Part shown: positions 18,488 to 28,116 of the stretch, piece by piece
How positions within the stretch are numbered: position 1 is the first letter of the stretch
Layout of the letters: every line of letters starts with the position of its first letter
Source: JABWBD01 sp040768665
Lineage (GTDB): Bacteria; Planctomycetota; Planctomycetia; Pirellulales; Thermoguttaceae
Length of the DNA: 64,000 bases
Assembly (NCBI GenBank): GCA_040768665.1
Contig: JAXGMN010000042.1
Span: 54,018-118,017 of the forward strand
Direction of reading: 5' to 3'
Program-made: the position numbers and the translations under genes
The notes under the pieces: model-generated
Told to the model about the DNA's origin: nothing
The model's database searches: none
Seen by the model: the letters and a program-made list of their open reading frames with translations, nothing else

Positions 18488-20494
18488 ATGCACTCGAAAC
18501 ACCTTCTGCTTGGCGCCGTTTTCGCGATCCTGCTCGCACCGTTCTCCGCGCTCTCCAGCGATTCCCAGCAGCCGGAAGCCGCGGACCGTCCTCAATTCGA
18601 CCTCGTCAAAGGGATCGATCCCGCCTACATCGTCCTGGCCAAGACGGAACACAAGGGAGTGCTTGCCGCGGCCAAAGACCTGCAGCGCGACATCACCAAG
18701 ATCACGGGAATCACGCCCAACATCGTTCACTCTCTCGACCACACCTGGGGCAAGTGCGTCGTGATCGGCACGGCGGATTGCCTGGAAGGCAAAACCCTGC
18801 TGGCATCGGTCGGCGTGGCGACCGACGACCTGGCCGGCCGCTGGGAATCGTTCAAGTACCGCGTGCTCAACGACGTCGGCGGCAAGGATCAAGTCCTTGC
18901 TATCGCCGGCAGCAATGTCCGCGGCACGATCTTCGGCATCTACGACTTCGAGCACAAGCACCTCGGCGTCGACCCCTTCTGGTTCTGGGCCGACCACGAA
19001 CCGGCCACGCAACCGGAACTCGTCTTCGACAGCCGCATCGATTACGGCCCCAGCCCGGAGCCTACCTGGAAATATCGCGGATGGACTCTCAACGACCACC
19101 CGCAGTTCATGGAATGGCTTCAGAGCGGAATCGTCCAGCGGACCCGTTATTCCCGGTACATGTTCGCTATCCATCCGGAGGTCCTCGAAAAGCTCTGGGA
19201 GGCGGCCCTGCGGCTGAAGATGAACATGTTCACCTGGTACTTCATCGACATCGACTGGTACCCCGATTACGAGCGACTCCGCGCGGCCGTGGACCGCGGC
19301 CTGTTGGTAACGCAGCACCAGATGGAGTCGGTCGGGGCCGATACCGGATTCTGGGACGATTACTGGCGCAACCACAATCCGGCCGGAAAGCCCAAGGAGT
19401 TCTCCTACCAGTTACACCCCGAAGCCTTCCGCGAATTCTGGACGTACTATATCCGCCGCTGGTCCGAGTTTTCCCCTCAGGTCGTCTGGGAGTTGAACCT
19501 CCGCGGTTGGGCCGACGGAGAGTACAAGGAGGCCGGCCTGCCCGATGGAGGAACCCCGCAGCAGCGGTCCGAGATCATCAGCCAGGCGATTGCCGACCAG
19601 GCCCGCCTCGTACGGCAGTACGACCGCAATCCTGACGTCGAGATGATGACCAGCCTCTATAGCGAAGTTGGCCGCAACTACGACCAGGGGTGGATCAAGA
19701 TCCCCGAGGGCGTGACCACCGGCTTCTGCGACGCCGGCATGAGCGGCATGTCCTATTCCAAGACATTCTGGACCGAGCCCCGCGATCCCGAGCGACACTA
19801 CGGGCAGTATTTCCATACCCAGTACTTCGGCGGCGGACCGCAGATCGCCCGCTGCACGCCCATCGAGCAGTACCTCAAGGTCAATATCGACGCGATGTAC
19901 CGGCGGGGAGATACCCGGCACATGCTTCTGGCGATGAACGAACTCCGCCACCAGCAGATTGAGATCCGGGGCATTGCCGAGATGCTCTGGGACTACCCCG
20001 CTTTTCAGCCCCGCGAGTATCTGCTCCGCTGGTGCCGCGAGCAGTTTGGCGAAGCAGCGGCACCGGAAGTGGCGCAACTGTACGACGAGTACTATGAGAC
20101 GTACCCGCACAAGCTCGTCGACGACGGATTCAAGAAGTACCCGTCGTACTACAAGGTGATGGAGCCGTTGTTCACGGCCATTGCCAATCTCCAGAACATC
20201 GAAACCGGCACCCGCGACGGCTTCGCCGTCGCCTACCAGTATGACAAGGAGATTTACGAAAAGGGAATCCGCGAATTGGGCGAGGTGCTGGACCACGCCC
20301 TGGCGCTTCGCGATTCGATTCCCGAAGACCGCCGCTACTTCTACGACTATGAATTCCTCGACTCCATCCGGCTGATCCGCGGAATCTATAGGCTTACCAT
20401 CGCCACCCATGAAGCCATCGCGCGACTCAAAGGAGGAGCCCTAAAGCAGCCCACGCCGCGCTGTTGGAAGCCCGGCCGCTCCTTGAGGAAATGA
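18488..20494 (+). CDS. GH115-like glycoside hydrolase, N-terminal part of a frameshifted gene
   Basis: A secreted enzyme with an N-terminal signal peptide (HLLLGAVFAILLAPFSALS). The body resembles GH115 alpha-glucuronidases: an N-terminal alpha/beta domain (VLAAAKDLQRDITKITG, VVIGTA), a barrel beginning KYRGWTLNDHPQF, and KMNMFTWYFID, VVWELNLRGWADGEY and MNELRHQQIEIRG further on. Such enzymes remove 4-O-methyl-glucuronic acid from xylan side chains. After residue 647 the frame ends with an unrelated tail, while the natural continuation (AAHAALLEARPLLEEMM) lies in the frame of the next entry. A one-base indel near 20448-20453 therefore splits one gene of about 1090 codons. The substrate specificity is inferred. 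Confidence 0.75.
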   Translation: MHSKHLLLGAVFAILLAPFSALSSDSQQPEAADRPQFDLVKGIDPAYIVLAKTEHKGVLAAAKDLQRDITKITGITPNIVHSLDHTWGKCVVIGTADCLEGKTLLASVGVATDDLAGRWESFKYRVLNDVGGKDQVLAIAGSNVRGTIFGIYDFEHKHLGVDPFWFWADHEPATQPELVFDSRIDYGPSPEPTWKYRGWTLNDHPQFMEWLQSGIVQRTRYSRYMFAIHPEVLEKLWEAALRLKMNMFTWYFIDIDWYPDYERLRAAVDRGLLVTQHQMESVGADTGFWDDYWRNHNPAGKPKEFSYQLHPEAFREFWTYYIRRWSEFSPQVVWELNLRGWADGEYKEAGLPDGGTPQQRSEIISQAIADQARLVRQYDRNPDVEMMTSLYSEVGRNYDQGWIKIPEGVTTGFCDAGMSGMSYSKTFWTEPRDPERHYGQYFHTQYFGGGPQIARCTPIEQYLKVNIDAMYRRGDTRHMLLAMNELRHQQIEIRGIAEMLWDYPAFQPREYLLRWCREQFGEAAAPEVAQLYDEYYETYPHKLVDDGFKKYPSYYKVMEPLFTAIANLQNIETGTRDGFAVAYQYDKEIYEKGIRELGEVLDHALALRDSIPEDRRYFYDYEFLDSIRLIRGIYRLTIATHEAIARLKGGALKQPTPRCWKPGRSLRK

Positions 20495-21765
20495 TGACGG
20501 CATTCAAGCACACCATGGCAGGCGACCGATGGCGGCACTGGTACCGCAGCGGCACGAATGAGGACTTCTATCTCGCCTACAACCTGTACCAAAAGGCGCG
20601 CCTGCGGCTGGAGGTGGAACCGATGAGCTTTGTCACCGATATCGAACCGCAGCGGCATCCCTACCTGGGCAACGTGGTGATGCATCAGCCGGCCGCATCC
20701 GGCGATGCCGTCTACAGCAGCCAGTGCGAGCGGCTCAACAGCTCGGTCTACAACGGTGCTCCGTTCTCCATCCTTTCGCTCCCGCTGGACGACGTTTTCC
20801 AGATCGGGGGCATCCAGTCGGCCTACCACAAATGGGAACAGCCGGTGCCGGACTTCGGCCTGAGCTACCGTTTCCGGTTGCAGGGGCCGGCCACGGTTTA
20901 CGTGGCCAAGCTCGCCGGCCAATCGCTCGCCTGGCTCGAAGAACACGGTTTTCGCAACACGGCAAAGACGACGGAAGTCGGCTACTGGGGCTGGCCCTAC
21001 CGCTATCGCAAGCGGCCGCCCCAGACAACTTACACATTCGAACTGTTCGCCAAAGAATTTCCGGCGGGCGAAGTCGCCTTGGGAGAAAACCCGCCCCGCA
21101 CGGCACGTCTGCCCTACATCGTCTTCATTCAGCCGCAGCTTTTGCTTTACGAAAATTTCCACGACGAGGCCGTCGGCCGCGCCCCAGGCGGCTGGCAAGT
21201 TACCGCGGGCGGTGGGACCGTCGAAATCGTCGAGAACCCCGACTACGAAGGCGAAATGCGCCCCACCGCGTTCGATCTGGCCACGGTGCCGCGATATCGG
21301 CCGCTGAGACTGAAAAGCCTGCGTCTGGCGGTGCCCCCCGGAGCCGCCGAACCGGCCGTGGCTGTTCTTCCCTTTCGCCGCGCCATGGACGGCGAATTCG
21401 TCGTCGATGTGCGTCTGAAACCTGGAACGCCGATGTGTCGGACCGGCTTTTCTCTGCAGACTGAAGAGGGCCGACCGGCCGTAGCGGTGGGTTTCAATGA
21501 CGCGGGGCGGATCACCTGCTCCGGTCCGGGCGGCGAGCCAACCGAGGTGGCAAATTACCAGGCAGGGCGCTGGTACAATATCAGATTGGCAGTCTCGCCC
21601 GCGAAGGGAACCTGCGACCTTACTGTCGAGGACGACCGGATCGACCAGGTGGCGAAGCAGGCACTTGCGCTGGCGGAATCGGCCCGGAAACCGCTCTGCG
21701 CGATCCGGCTCGAGCACGGCGGTGAATGGGTCGTGTACGATGCCATTGGTGCATTTGCCCGCTAA
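20464..21765 (+). CDS. GH115-like protein, C-terminal part of the frameshifted gene
   Basis: This frame continues the previous protein: the helix LEARPLLEEMMTAFKHTMAG then RWRHWYRSGTNEDFYLAYN. It goes on to beta-sandwich modules with SLPLDDVFQIGGIQSAYHKW, VYVAKLAGQSLAWLEEHGF and a final lectin/LamG-like domain (NFHDEAVGRAPGGW, VVDVRLKPGTP, GRWYNIRLAVSP). Translation of this part alone would start at an internal ATG without a ribosome binding site, so it is more likely a sequencing indel or a recently broken gene than an independent cistron. The C-terminal domain probably binds carbohydrate. Confidence 0.7.
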   Translation: MEARPLLEEMMTAFKHTMAGDRWRHWYRSGTNEDFYLAYNLYQKARLRLEVEPMSFVTDIEPQRHPYLGNVVMHQPAASGDAVYSSQCERLNSSVYNGAPFSILSLPLDDVFQIGGIQSAYHKWEQPVPDFGLSYRFRLQGPATVYVAKLAGQSLAWLEEHGFRNTAKTTEVGYWGWPYRYRKRPPQTTYTFELFAKEFPAGEVALGENPPRTARLPYIVFIQPQLLLYENFHDEAVGRAPGGWQVTAGGGTVEIVENPDYEGEMRPTAFDLATVPRYRPLRLKSLRLAVPPGAAEPAVAVLPFRRAMDGEFVVDVRLKPGTPMCRTGFSLQTEEGRPAVAVGFNDAGRITCSGPGGEPTEVANYQAGRWYNIRLAVSPAKGTCDLTVEDDRIDQVAKQALALAESARKPLCAIRLEHGGEWVVYDAIGAFAR

Positions 21766-21808
21766 CCTGGATTGTTCACGTCACTACACGAGGATTCTTC
21801 GCCGCGCC

Positions 21809-22654
21809 ATGAAGTCGGATGGATCTTACTTCGTAAGAAACGATGGAATGCCCCTGCATCACCGTCGCTGGCTGACCGCCGGGGAACCCAAGGCCGTGCT
21901 CGTGCTGGTGCACGGGCTCAGCGAGCATAGCGGGCGCTACGACGATCTTGGCCGGCGATTGAGCCAGGCGGGGTGCGCGGTCCGCGCGTTGGATCTCCGC
22001 GGTCACGGGCTATCCGGCGGCGATCGGGCCTTTGTGCGATCCTTCACGATCCACATGGACGACGTTGCCGATTTCCTCCACCTCGTTCGAGGTGATCATC
22101 CGAACACACCGCTCTTCCTTTTCGGCCAGAGTATGGGCGGGCTGATCGTCGCCTTGCTCGCCGCCGAGCGGGACCTCGACGTTTGCGGAGTGGTGCTCAG
22201 CGCTCCGGCCTTGCGTGTAAGCGACCACGTGGCGCCGATGCTTCGCAGGATGGCCGGCATCGCCAGCCTGGTGGCGCCTCGCCTGGCAGTCGTCAGGATC
22301 CGCTCGGCAAAGCTCTCGCGGGCCACGGACGTCGTCGCCGGCTTCGAAAGCGATCCACTCGTTTTTCACGGCTATATGCCCACCCGAACGGCCGCAGAAA
22401 TCCTTAGGGCGGCGAAACGGGTCCAGCGCCGCCTCGAGGCCGTCCGGCTTCCCTTTCTGGCCATGCACGGAAGCGGCGACGAGGTGACCGATCCCGAGGG
22501 AAGCCGGCAACTCTACCGCCGCGCCGCATCGTCCGACAAGACCCTCAAGATCTACGACGGTCTCTGGCACGACCTGTTCCACGAACCCGAAAAGGAGCAG
22601 GTAACGCGCGATCTGATCGACTGGCTGCAACGGCTCGCGACAAGCGGATGTTGA
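21809..22654 (+). CDS. Alpha/beta hydrolase, monoacylglycerol-lipase-like
   Basis: A cytoplasmic hydrolase of 281 aa. VLVHGLSEHSGRYDDLGRRL holds the oxyanion HG motif, FGQSMGGLIVALL the nucleophile serine, MHGSGDEVTDP the acidic residue and GLWHDLFHEP the catalytic histidine. This is the monoglyceride lipase/lysophospholipase pattern, including LDLRGHGLSGG. The ATG at 21809 is the first methionine consistent with the family start. The gene follows the GH115-like gene by 43 nt on the same strand. Confidence 0.87.
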   Translation: MKSDGSYFVRNDGMPLHHRRWLTAGEPKAVLVLVHGLSEHSGRYDDLGRRLSQAGCAVRALDLRGHGLSGGDRAFVRSFTIHMDDVADFLHLVRGDHPNTPLFLFGQSMGGLIVALLAAERDLDVCGVVLSAPALRVSDHVAPMLRRMAGIASLVAPRLAVVRIRSAKLSRATDVVAGFESDPLVFHGYMPTRTAAEILRAAKRVQRRLEAVRLPFLAMHGSGDEVTDPEGSRQLYRRAASSDKTLKIYDGLWHDLFHEPEKEQVTRDLIDWLQRLATSGC

Positions 22655-22746
22655 ATGGACCTTGCGCTCTGCCGCGGCGACCGGTGAGAAATGATGGATG
22701 CCCGGCAATACCGTTGTGGTTCGATATGTCAATAGTGTCTTTCCCG

Positions 22747-23600
22747 CTATCGCGAATCTTGCCCGGCCGAGCCCTGTGCGGCTTTCCAGCCGGCCCGCAT
22801 CTGCTCGCTCAGCTTCTCGCCCACCGCTTTGCCTTCAGGGCTGCCCGCGATATTTACGTTTTCCGCCGGGTCCGTCTCGTGATCGTACAACTCGCGCGCC
22901 ACCTCGGTGCCATCCGGCTGAAGCCAGCGTGTCAGCCGGTAGCGAGCGGTCCGCATGGAGTAGCCCATGACCTTCCCGCGCGGATACTGGCTGAAGGCAG
23001 CTTCCTTCCAAGGCCGGTCGGGCGCATCGAGCAGTCTTGCAAAGCTCGTGCCTTCCAGGTGGGCGGGGAGCGGCAAGGCCGCCAACTCACACAGGGTGGG
23101 ATAGATGTCCACGAACTCCACCAGCCCGCGGCTCTGTCGTCCCGGCGCCTTCTGGCCCGGCGCGCTGCAAATGAGCGGAACGCGGGTGTCGTTTTCGAAA
23201 TTCGTGTGTTTGCACCACATCGCATGCTCGCCAAGCTTCCAGCCGTGGTCTCCCCAGAGCACGACCACGGTGCGGTTGCGCAGTTCGAGGCGGTCCAACT
23301 CATCCAGCACACGACCGATCTGGGCATCCACATAGCTTACGCACGCGTAGTAGCCGTGTTTGAGCGTCCGGGCCTGCTCGGAGGTAAGCTCACCGACGCT
23401 GGGAACGTCTTCATAGGCCCTCAGTTCGCCCCAGTTCGACTGTGCGATCTTCGGAACGTCCCGGGGCGGAAACGGGTTCAATGCGGCCGGTATGTTCTGC
23501 GGCTGGTACAGGTCCCAGTACGGATCTGGTGGAAATGGCTCGTTTGCATACGCGGTTTCTCCCTCGTGTTTTGCCGCACCTTCAGGGCCGGCGAATGGTA
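22747..23600 (-). pseudogene. Sulfatase, 5'-truncated (iduronate-2-sulfatase-like C-terminal part)
   Basis: The frame matches the C-terminal two thirds of family S1 sulfatases: YYACVSYVDAQIGRVLDELD, VVLWGDHGWKLGEHAMWCKH (metal and sulfate-site residues), LVEFVDIYPTLCELA, and the ending MRTARYRLTRW...ELYDHETDPAENVN. The frame can be followed upstream to about 23600 through YANEPFPPDPYWDLYQPQNI. There it meets a half copy of the GTTCACGGGGCGGA palindrome. The N-terminal domain with the formylglycine signature CxPxR is absent, so no active enzyme can be made. Confidence 0.75.
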
Positions 23601-23620
23601 ACCCCGTTCACGGGGCGGAA
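23598..23620. repeat. Half copy of palindromic repeat family A
   Basis: CCCCGTTCACGGGGCGGAAG matches one arm of the palindromes at 5455-5580 and 25622-25738. It sits exactly where the sulfatase coding similarity stops. Confidence 0.6.
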
Positions 23621-23818
23621 GAGAGTCTGTTGCCGTTGGAGACTGCCCCCACACTGGTGCCGTGGGTCGGATTATATCCCTAGGCAATCGACTTAGACAA
23701 ACACCTGAGGTCTCCGCTCTTGAATTGCCCCCGAAACGGGCGTATCCTAAGATGTTCGGACGCAAGCAATTGCCCCTCGCCAGCATTAAACTGCGCACTC
23801 ACTCAGGAGCGGATTATC

Positions 23819-25609
23819 GTGGCCACGGTCACCAATAACCAGACAACACCGCTTGCCAAGCAAGCCGCCATGCAGATGACCAGCGGGGCCGACGTGGTCG
23901 TTCAATCGCTGGTCAATCACGGCGTGACCACGGTCTTCGCCTATCCGGGGGGCGCCAGCATGCCGCTCCACCAAGCGCTCACCCGCTTCCGCGACAAGAT
24001 CCGGGTCGTCCTGCCGCGCCACGAACAGGGCGGCGGCTTTGCCGCCCAGGGCTACGCCCGCTCTACGGGCAAGGTCGGCGTTTGCTTCGCAACCAGCGGC
24101 CCCGGAGCCACGAATCTCGTCACCACTATCGCGGACGCCAAGCTCGACAGCGTCCCCATGCTGGCCATCACCGGGCAGGTGGGCACGCCGGTGATCGGCT
24201 CCGACGCCTTCCAGGAAACCCCGATCGTCGAGGTCTGCCGAAGCGTCACGAAGCACCATTATCTGGTCACCGATCCCAACGATCTGGCGCGCGTGGTCCG
24301 CGAGGCATTCCACGTGGCGACGACGGGCCGGCAGGGCCCGGTGCTGGTCGACCTGCCGAAAAACGTCCAACTCGCCCAGGTCGTGCCCGACTACGACGCG
24401 CCGATGGACCTGCCAGGCTATCCTGGCGAGCCGCCGCGGGCGAGCGCGGCGGAAATCGCGGCGATTGCGGCGGCCGTTCGACGGGCCAAGCGGCCCGTGA
24501 TCTATGCCGGCGGCGGGGTGATTGCCTCCGAGGCGGCCGACGACTTGTTCGCATTGGCCGAGAAAACGCAGATCCCGGTCACGATGACGCTCATGGGACT
24601 GGGCGGATTCCCGGGGAATCATCCGCTCTCGCTCGACATGCTTGGCATGCACGGCAGCGTCTATGCCAACATGGCCGTGAGCGAGGCCGACCTGCTTCTC
24701 GCTTTCGGCGTGCGATTCGACGATCGAGTGACCGGCAAGGTTTCCGAGTTTGCCAAGCATGGAACGATCGTCCATGTCGATATCGATCCCTCGGAAATCA
24801 ACAAAATCAAGGAGGCCAACATCCCGGTCGTCAGCGACATCCGCTATGCCCTGACCGAGTTGAACAAGATCGTCGAGGTTCCGGATGATCTTAGCGACTG
24901 GCACAAACGGCTGAATGGTTGGAAAAAGTCCGATCCGTACAAGTACGACGAGAACTACCAGGGCATCCTGCCGCAGCATGCGATCCGCGAACTGTGGAAC
25001 CTTACAAAAGATCGAGACACCATCATTGCCACCGGCGTGGGCCAGCATCAGATGTGGGCGGCCCAGTTCTACCGCTACCGCCGGCCGCGAACGTGGATGT
25101 CGAGCGCCGGTCTGGGCACGATGGGCTTCGGCCTGCCGGCGGCCATCGGCGCCAAGGTAGCCCACCCCGACAAACTCGTGGTCGATATCGACGGCGACGG
25201 CAGTTTTCTGATGAACATCCAGGAAATGGCCACCTGCTACTGTGAAAAGGTGCCGGTCAAGGTGCTGCTGCTGAACAACCAACACCTCGGCATGGTCGTG
25301 CAGTGGGAAGACCGCTTCCACGCGTCGAACCGGGCCCACACGTATCTCGGCCCGATCGACCATCCCGAGGCGATCGGCCGCGGCAAAGGGATCGGTCCGG
25401 AGGAGCGCTATCCCGACTTCATCACCATTGCCAAGGGGTTCGGCTGGCAAGGCCGCCATGTGATGAAAAAGTCGGAACTGGTCGACGGGCTGAAGGAGAT
25501 GATCGAGTCGCCCTCGCCGTTTCTGCTGGACGTGGCTGTGCCCTACCAGGAACACGTGCTGCCGATGATTCCCTCCGGCATGACCGTTCGGGAATTGATC
25601 AAGGAATAG
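23819..25609 (+). CDS. ilvB: Acetolactate synthase large subunit
   Basis: The thiamine-diphosphate enzyme that makes acetolactate from pyruvate in branched-chain amino acid synthesis. The GTG at 23819 follows AGGAG by 8 nt, giving 596 aa. The catalytic glutamate region reads RHEQGGGFAAQGYARSTGKV, with AYPGGASMPLHQAL before it. SGPGATNLVT, the central FAD-binding domain (GVRFDDRVTGK) and the C-terminal ThDP motif GDGSFLMNIQEM...NNQHLGMVVQWEDRF are all present. The regulatory small subunit (ilvN/H) is not in this neighbourhood. The final region resembles other planctomycete IlvB proteins. Confidence 0.93.
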   Translation: MATVTNNQTTPLAKQAAMQMTSGADVVVQSLVNHGVTTVFAYPGGASMPLHQALTRFRDKIRVVLPRHEQGGGFAAQGYARSTGKVGVCFATSGPGATNLVTTIADAKLDSVPMLAITGQVGTPVIGSDAFQETPIVEVCRSVTKHHYLVTDPNDLARVVREAFHVATTGRQGPVLVDLPKNVQLAQVVPDYDAPMDLPGYPGEPPRASAAEIAAIAAAVRRAKRPVIYAGGGVIASEAADDLFALAEKTQIPVTMTLMGLGGFPGNHPLSLDMLGMHGSVYANMAVSEADLLLAFGVRFDDRVTGKVSEFAKHGTIVHVDIDPSEINKIKEANIPVVSDIRYALTELNKIVEVPDDLSDWHKRLNGWKKSDPYKYDENYQGILPQHAIRELWNLTKDRDTIIATGVGQHQMWAAQFYRYRRPRTWMSSAGLGTMGFGLPAAIGAKVAHPDKLVVDIDGDGSFLMNIQEMATCYCEKVPVKVLLLNNQHLGMVVQWEDRFHASNRAHTYLGPIDHPEAIGRGKGIGPEERYPDFITIAKGFGWQGRHVMKKSELVDGLKEMIESPSPFLLDVAVPYQEHVLPMIPSGMTVRELIKE

Positions 25610-25621
25610 TCCGGCCGGTAA

Positions 25622-25738
25622 ACGTTCACGGGGCGGAGGAGACGGGGACAGGTCCATGTTTTCGGCCCACGTCTTTGACGCCAAAACGCCCGAACTGGCC
25701 GAAAATGGACCAGTCCCCGTCCGCCCCGTGAACGGTTA
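25622..25738. repeat. Long palindromic repeat, family A (full copy)
   Basis: The left arm CGTTCACGGGGCGGAGGAGA, then GGGGACAGGTCCATGTTTTC, mirrors the right arm GAAAATGGACCAGTCCCCGT then CCGCCCCGTGAACGG. It lies between the converging ilvB and the secreted HEAT-like gene and is nearly identical to the copy at 5455-5580. Confidence 0.75.
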
Positions 25739-25748
25739 GTCCGGCCGC

Positions 25749-27497
25749 TCAGGGGCGTGCTTCGGGGCGGAGTTTCGCGGCCGTTTCGTGCTTGCTCCAC
25801 CAGCGGTGCACGTCCTGCCGGGCTTCCGGTGTGGTGAATCGGCAGCCCGGGACGCCGAAGATGTCCAGAGTGCGGTCCGGGGTCGGCTCCAGGCCGAACG
25901 CCAGCAGCGCCTGCTCGTGTTTTTGCACGAGGATGGCTGCAGCGGTCGCGCCCAGTTCGGGCGAATCGTCGCGGTGCGCGATGAGTCGATCGGTGCGGTC
26001 GATCAGACCGGCCAGCCACGTTTCCGCCTCCAGCCAGGGGTCGGCTAGCGCAATCGACAAAGCGGCCAGCCAGTCCAGGCGATACGGAGCGGGCTCCGTC
26101 GGCGGCAGAACGCGGCTGGCCTGGATCGCCTCCAGGAGCATCGGCATGGCCGACTTCGTCCCCTCCGCGGCCAGGAAGACGCAGAGCATTCCATGATGGC
26201 TCGGCCGTCCGGCGGTCCGCTGAGGACCGTCTTCGGGCAGACGCTTGTCCTCGATGGCCGTTAGCATCTTTGCGGCAAACGCCGACGCAAGGTTCACATC
26301 CAACTGGGGCAGCGTCACCAGCTCGGCTTCGGTCAGATGCCGCTTCTGCTCGAGTAGTTGCTCCGCCGTCCGCCGCGTGATTGCCGCCAGACGCCCGGTG
26401 GCATCCGTCTGCCGGTGAAACTCGTAGGCCATACGGCGTCGCGGCGTCGGCAGGTTCACCAGGTGGAAGATCGCATTTTCCTGCTTCGGATGCGGAATTG
26501 CCACACCCACCGGGTAGTCGCCTGGCAAGAGGCTGTTGCCGCTGACGCAGTGGGCCACCTCGTCGTCGATGCGGTCAAAATGACTGGGGCGCGCGGCGCC
26601 GGGCCCCAAGCTGGGAACACCGACGACCAGGTACTGGGTTCCGACGTGCTGGCGGTCGGTCCAGAATTCGGCGACCATGCCGGGCGGCGCCAGTTCGAGC
26701 AGTTCCCGCAGGCGCTTTTCGCCGGCCGGGTCCAGATTCGGCTCCGCCAACTTCGTCTCGAGCGCTTGAACGATTCTTGGCACGTACGAATCCCGTGCCA
26801 GGACGTCGAGCAGCTCACGGCGGGCGGTTCCCAGGACGCTCCACTGCGTCTGGTCGCCTTCCGACGCCGGCCGGGCCAGCGCGTCAATCCACGCCGCGAT
26901 CTGCGGATCGGAGACCGCGGATAACTGGCAGTCCTTGGGATCGCCCGTCAGCCATGCCAGCCGCGCAGATTGATCCAAAGGTTCGATCCAAAGCCGTGCA
27001 TCAGGCGAGAGTTCGCCTTGAACCAATCGTTCTTTGAGTCGGACCATGATCGGGCAGACTAGCTCCGGGGTCTTCAGCAGCCACTCGAGCCGCCGCGAGG
27101 CTCCCAGACGCTCGGCATAGCACTCGCTTTGCAGTTGCCCGATCAGCTCCTCGATCTGCGCCACGGAGGCCGTGCCGTTCGGGTGTGTCGCTTCGGGCAG
27201 GGACCGGGCCAATCGTTCCAGCCGCGTGCGCGCTTCGAAGGACAGTTTGGGCTGGAGGAGCATTCGGTGGATTTCCTCCGCCAGTCCTTTCGGATCGGCA
27301 CGCGAGGCCAACTGCTCAAGTTCGAAGGCCGCCACCTTGCGGACGGCAAACTGATCCGCGTCCAGATCGCGAACCAACTGCTCAAGCTCCTGGCGCAGAC
27401 TGGTAGGCTCGCGGGCCGCCGCGAGACCATTGCTGGATGCAACGAGGGCCACGGCAAACAGATGGCTCCAAACGGCAAACACCGACAATTGCATCAT
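25749..27497 (-). CDS. Exported protein with HEAT-like helical repeats (582 aa)
   Basis: An N-terminal signal peptide (LFAVALVASSNGLAAAREP) is followed by repeated helical pairs (LEQLVRDLDADQFAVRKVAAFELEQLASRAD, LIGQLQSECYAERLGASRRLEWLL) of a HEAT/armadillo-like type. A later segment contains QYLVVGVPSLGPG, HFDRIDDEVAHCVSGNSLLPGDYPVGVAIPHP, a compact beta domain of unknown role. I know this architecture only from planctomycete hypothetical proteins. Two methionines open the frame and either may be the start. Function unknown. Confidence 0.7.
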   Translation of the reverse strand: MMQLSVFAVWSHLFAVALVASSNGLAAAREPTSLRQELEQLVRDLDADQFAVRKVAAFELEQLASRADPKGLAEEIHRMLLQPKLSFEARTRLERLARSLPEATHPNGTASVAQIEELIGQLQSECYAERLGASRRLEWLLKTPELVCPIMVRLKERLVQGELSPDARLWIEPLDQSARLAWLTGDPKDCQLSAVSDPQIAAWIDALARPASEGDQTQWSVLGTARRELLDVLARDSYVPRIVQALETKLAEPNLDPAGEKRLRELLELAPPGMVAEFWTDRQHVGTQYLVVGVPSLGPGAARPSHFDRIDDEVAHCVSGNSLLPGDYPVGVAIPHPKQENAIFHLVNLPTPRRRMAYEFHRQTDATGRLAAITRRTAEQLLEQKRHLTEAELVTLPQLDVNLASAFAAKMLTAIEDKRLPEDGPQRTAGRPSHHGMLCVFLAAEGTKSAMPMLLEAIQASRVLPPTEPAPYRLDWLAALSIALADPWLEAETWLAGLIDRTDRLIAHRDDSPELGATAAAILVQKHEQALLAFGLEPTPDRTLDIFGVPGCRFTTPEARQDVHRWWSKHETAAKLRPEARP

Positions 27498-27657
27498 GAC
27501 TCAGACGATCGCATGTTGATAGGCGTTTTTGGGGGAATATAAATCATTTTGCGGATCAAACCGCCGCTGTCCACTGCTCTTGCGTCCCATGGGTGGTTTG
27601 GCTAAAAGACTCGCCTTGCTTGAACCGGCCGGCTGGACCGAACCACGAGGAGTTGTC

Positions 27658-27960
27658 ATGTCACGCGCTCGCCTTGCCTCCCTTGCCCTGATCATCCTGG
27701 CGCTCGGCATCATCGCCGGTTCGGTACGCGCCAACAGTTCCGCGCTGGACGCTGCAACCATCAAAGCTGGGCTTGACACAGCCACCCCGGAGGAGGACGG
27801 TTTCATCGAACGAGTGGTGGGGCTGACGAAACAGGGCAAGCTGCCGGCAAAGCTCGTCGAAAGCACCTTCCAATGGGCCCGCCAGAAGCCGGACCACAAG
27901 TTCCAGTATTTCAAACGAGGGTTAATCCTTCGAGCGCGCCGAATCGGAATCGACCTGTAG
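27658..27960 (+). CDS. Small exported hypothetical protein (100 aa)
   Basis: The ATG at 27658 is preceded by GAGGAG 7 nt upstream. Residues 1-25 are a signal peptide (LASLALIILALGIIAGSVRA). The mature part contains ATPEEDGFIERVVGLTKQGK and FQWARQKPDHKFQYFKRGLI, a compact helical domain. Proteins with this pattern occur across planctomycetes as far as I recall, without known function. Confidence 0.65.
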   Translation: MSRARLASLALIILALGIIAGSVRANSSALDAATIKAGLDTATPEEDGFIERVVGLTKQGKLPAKLVESTFQWARQKPDHKFQYFKRGLILRARRIGIDL

Positions 27961-28057
27961 CGGGCCCGGGCCCCGTAACTATAGGAAGCCTGATGAATCG
28001 CCCCGCTAAAAGGGATCAGGCACCGCAAGGAATCATGGCTCTCAAGCGCAAACGAAC

Positions 28058-28085
28058 GCCCCCGGATCCTTTCGAATCCGGGGGC
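28058..28085. terminator. Bidirectional hairpin terminator
   Basis: GCCCCCGGAT pairs with ATCCGGGGGC across an 8-nt loop: a perfect 10-bp stem located between the converging small exported protein and the cold-shock gene. Confidence 0.65.
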
Positions 28086-28116
28086 TGATCTTGTCTGGTT
28101 CAGATGCGTTTACGGG

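Noticed and set aside
20440..20500. Programmed frameshift in the GH115-like gene
   Set aside because: No convincing slippery sequence or downstream structure; a simple indel is more likely.
23786..25684. A 632-codon minus-strand frame
   Set aside because: It is the shadow of ilvB and even includes a translated palindromic repeat.
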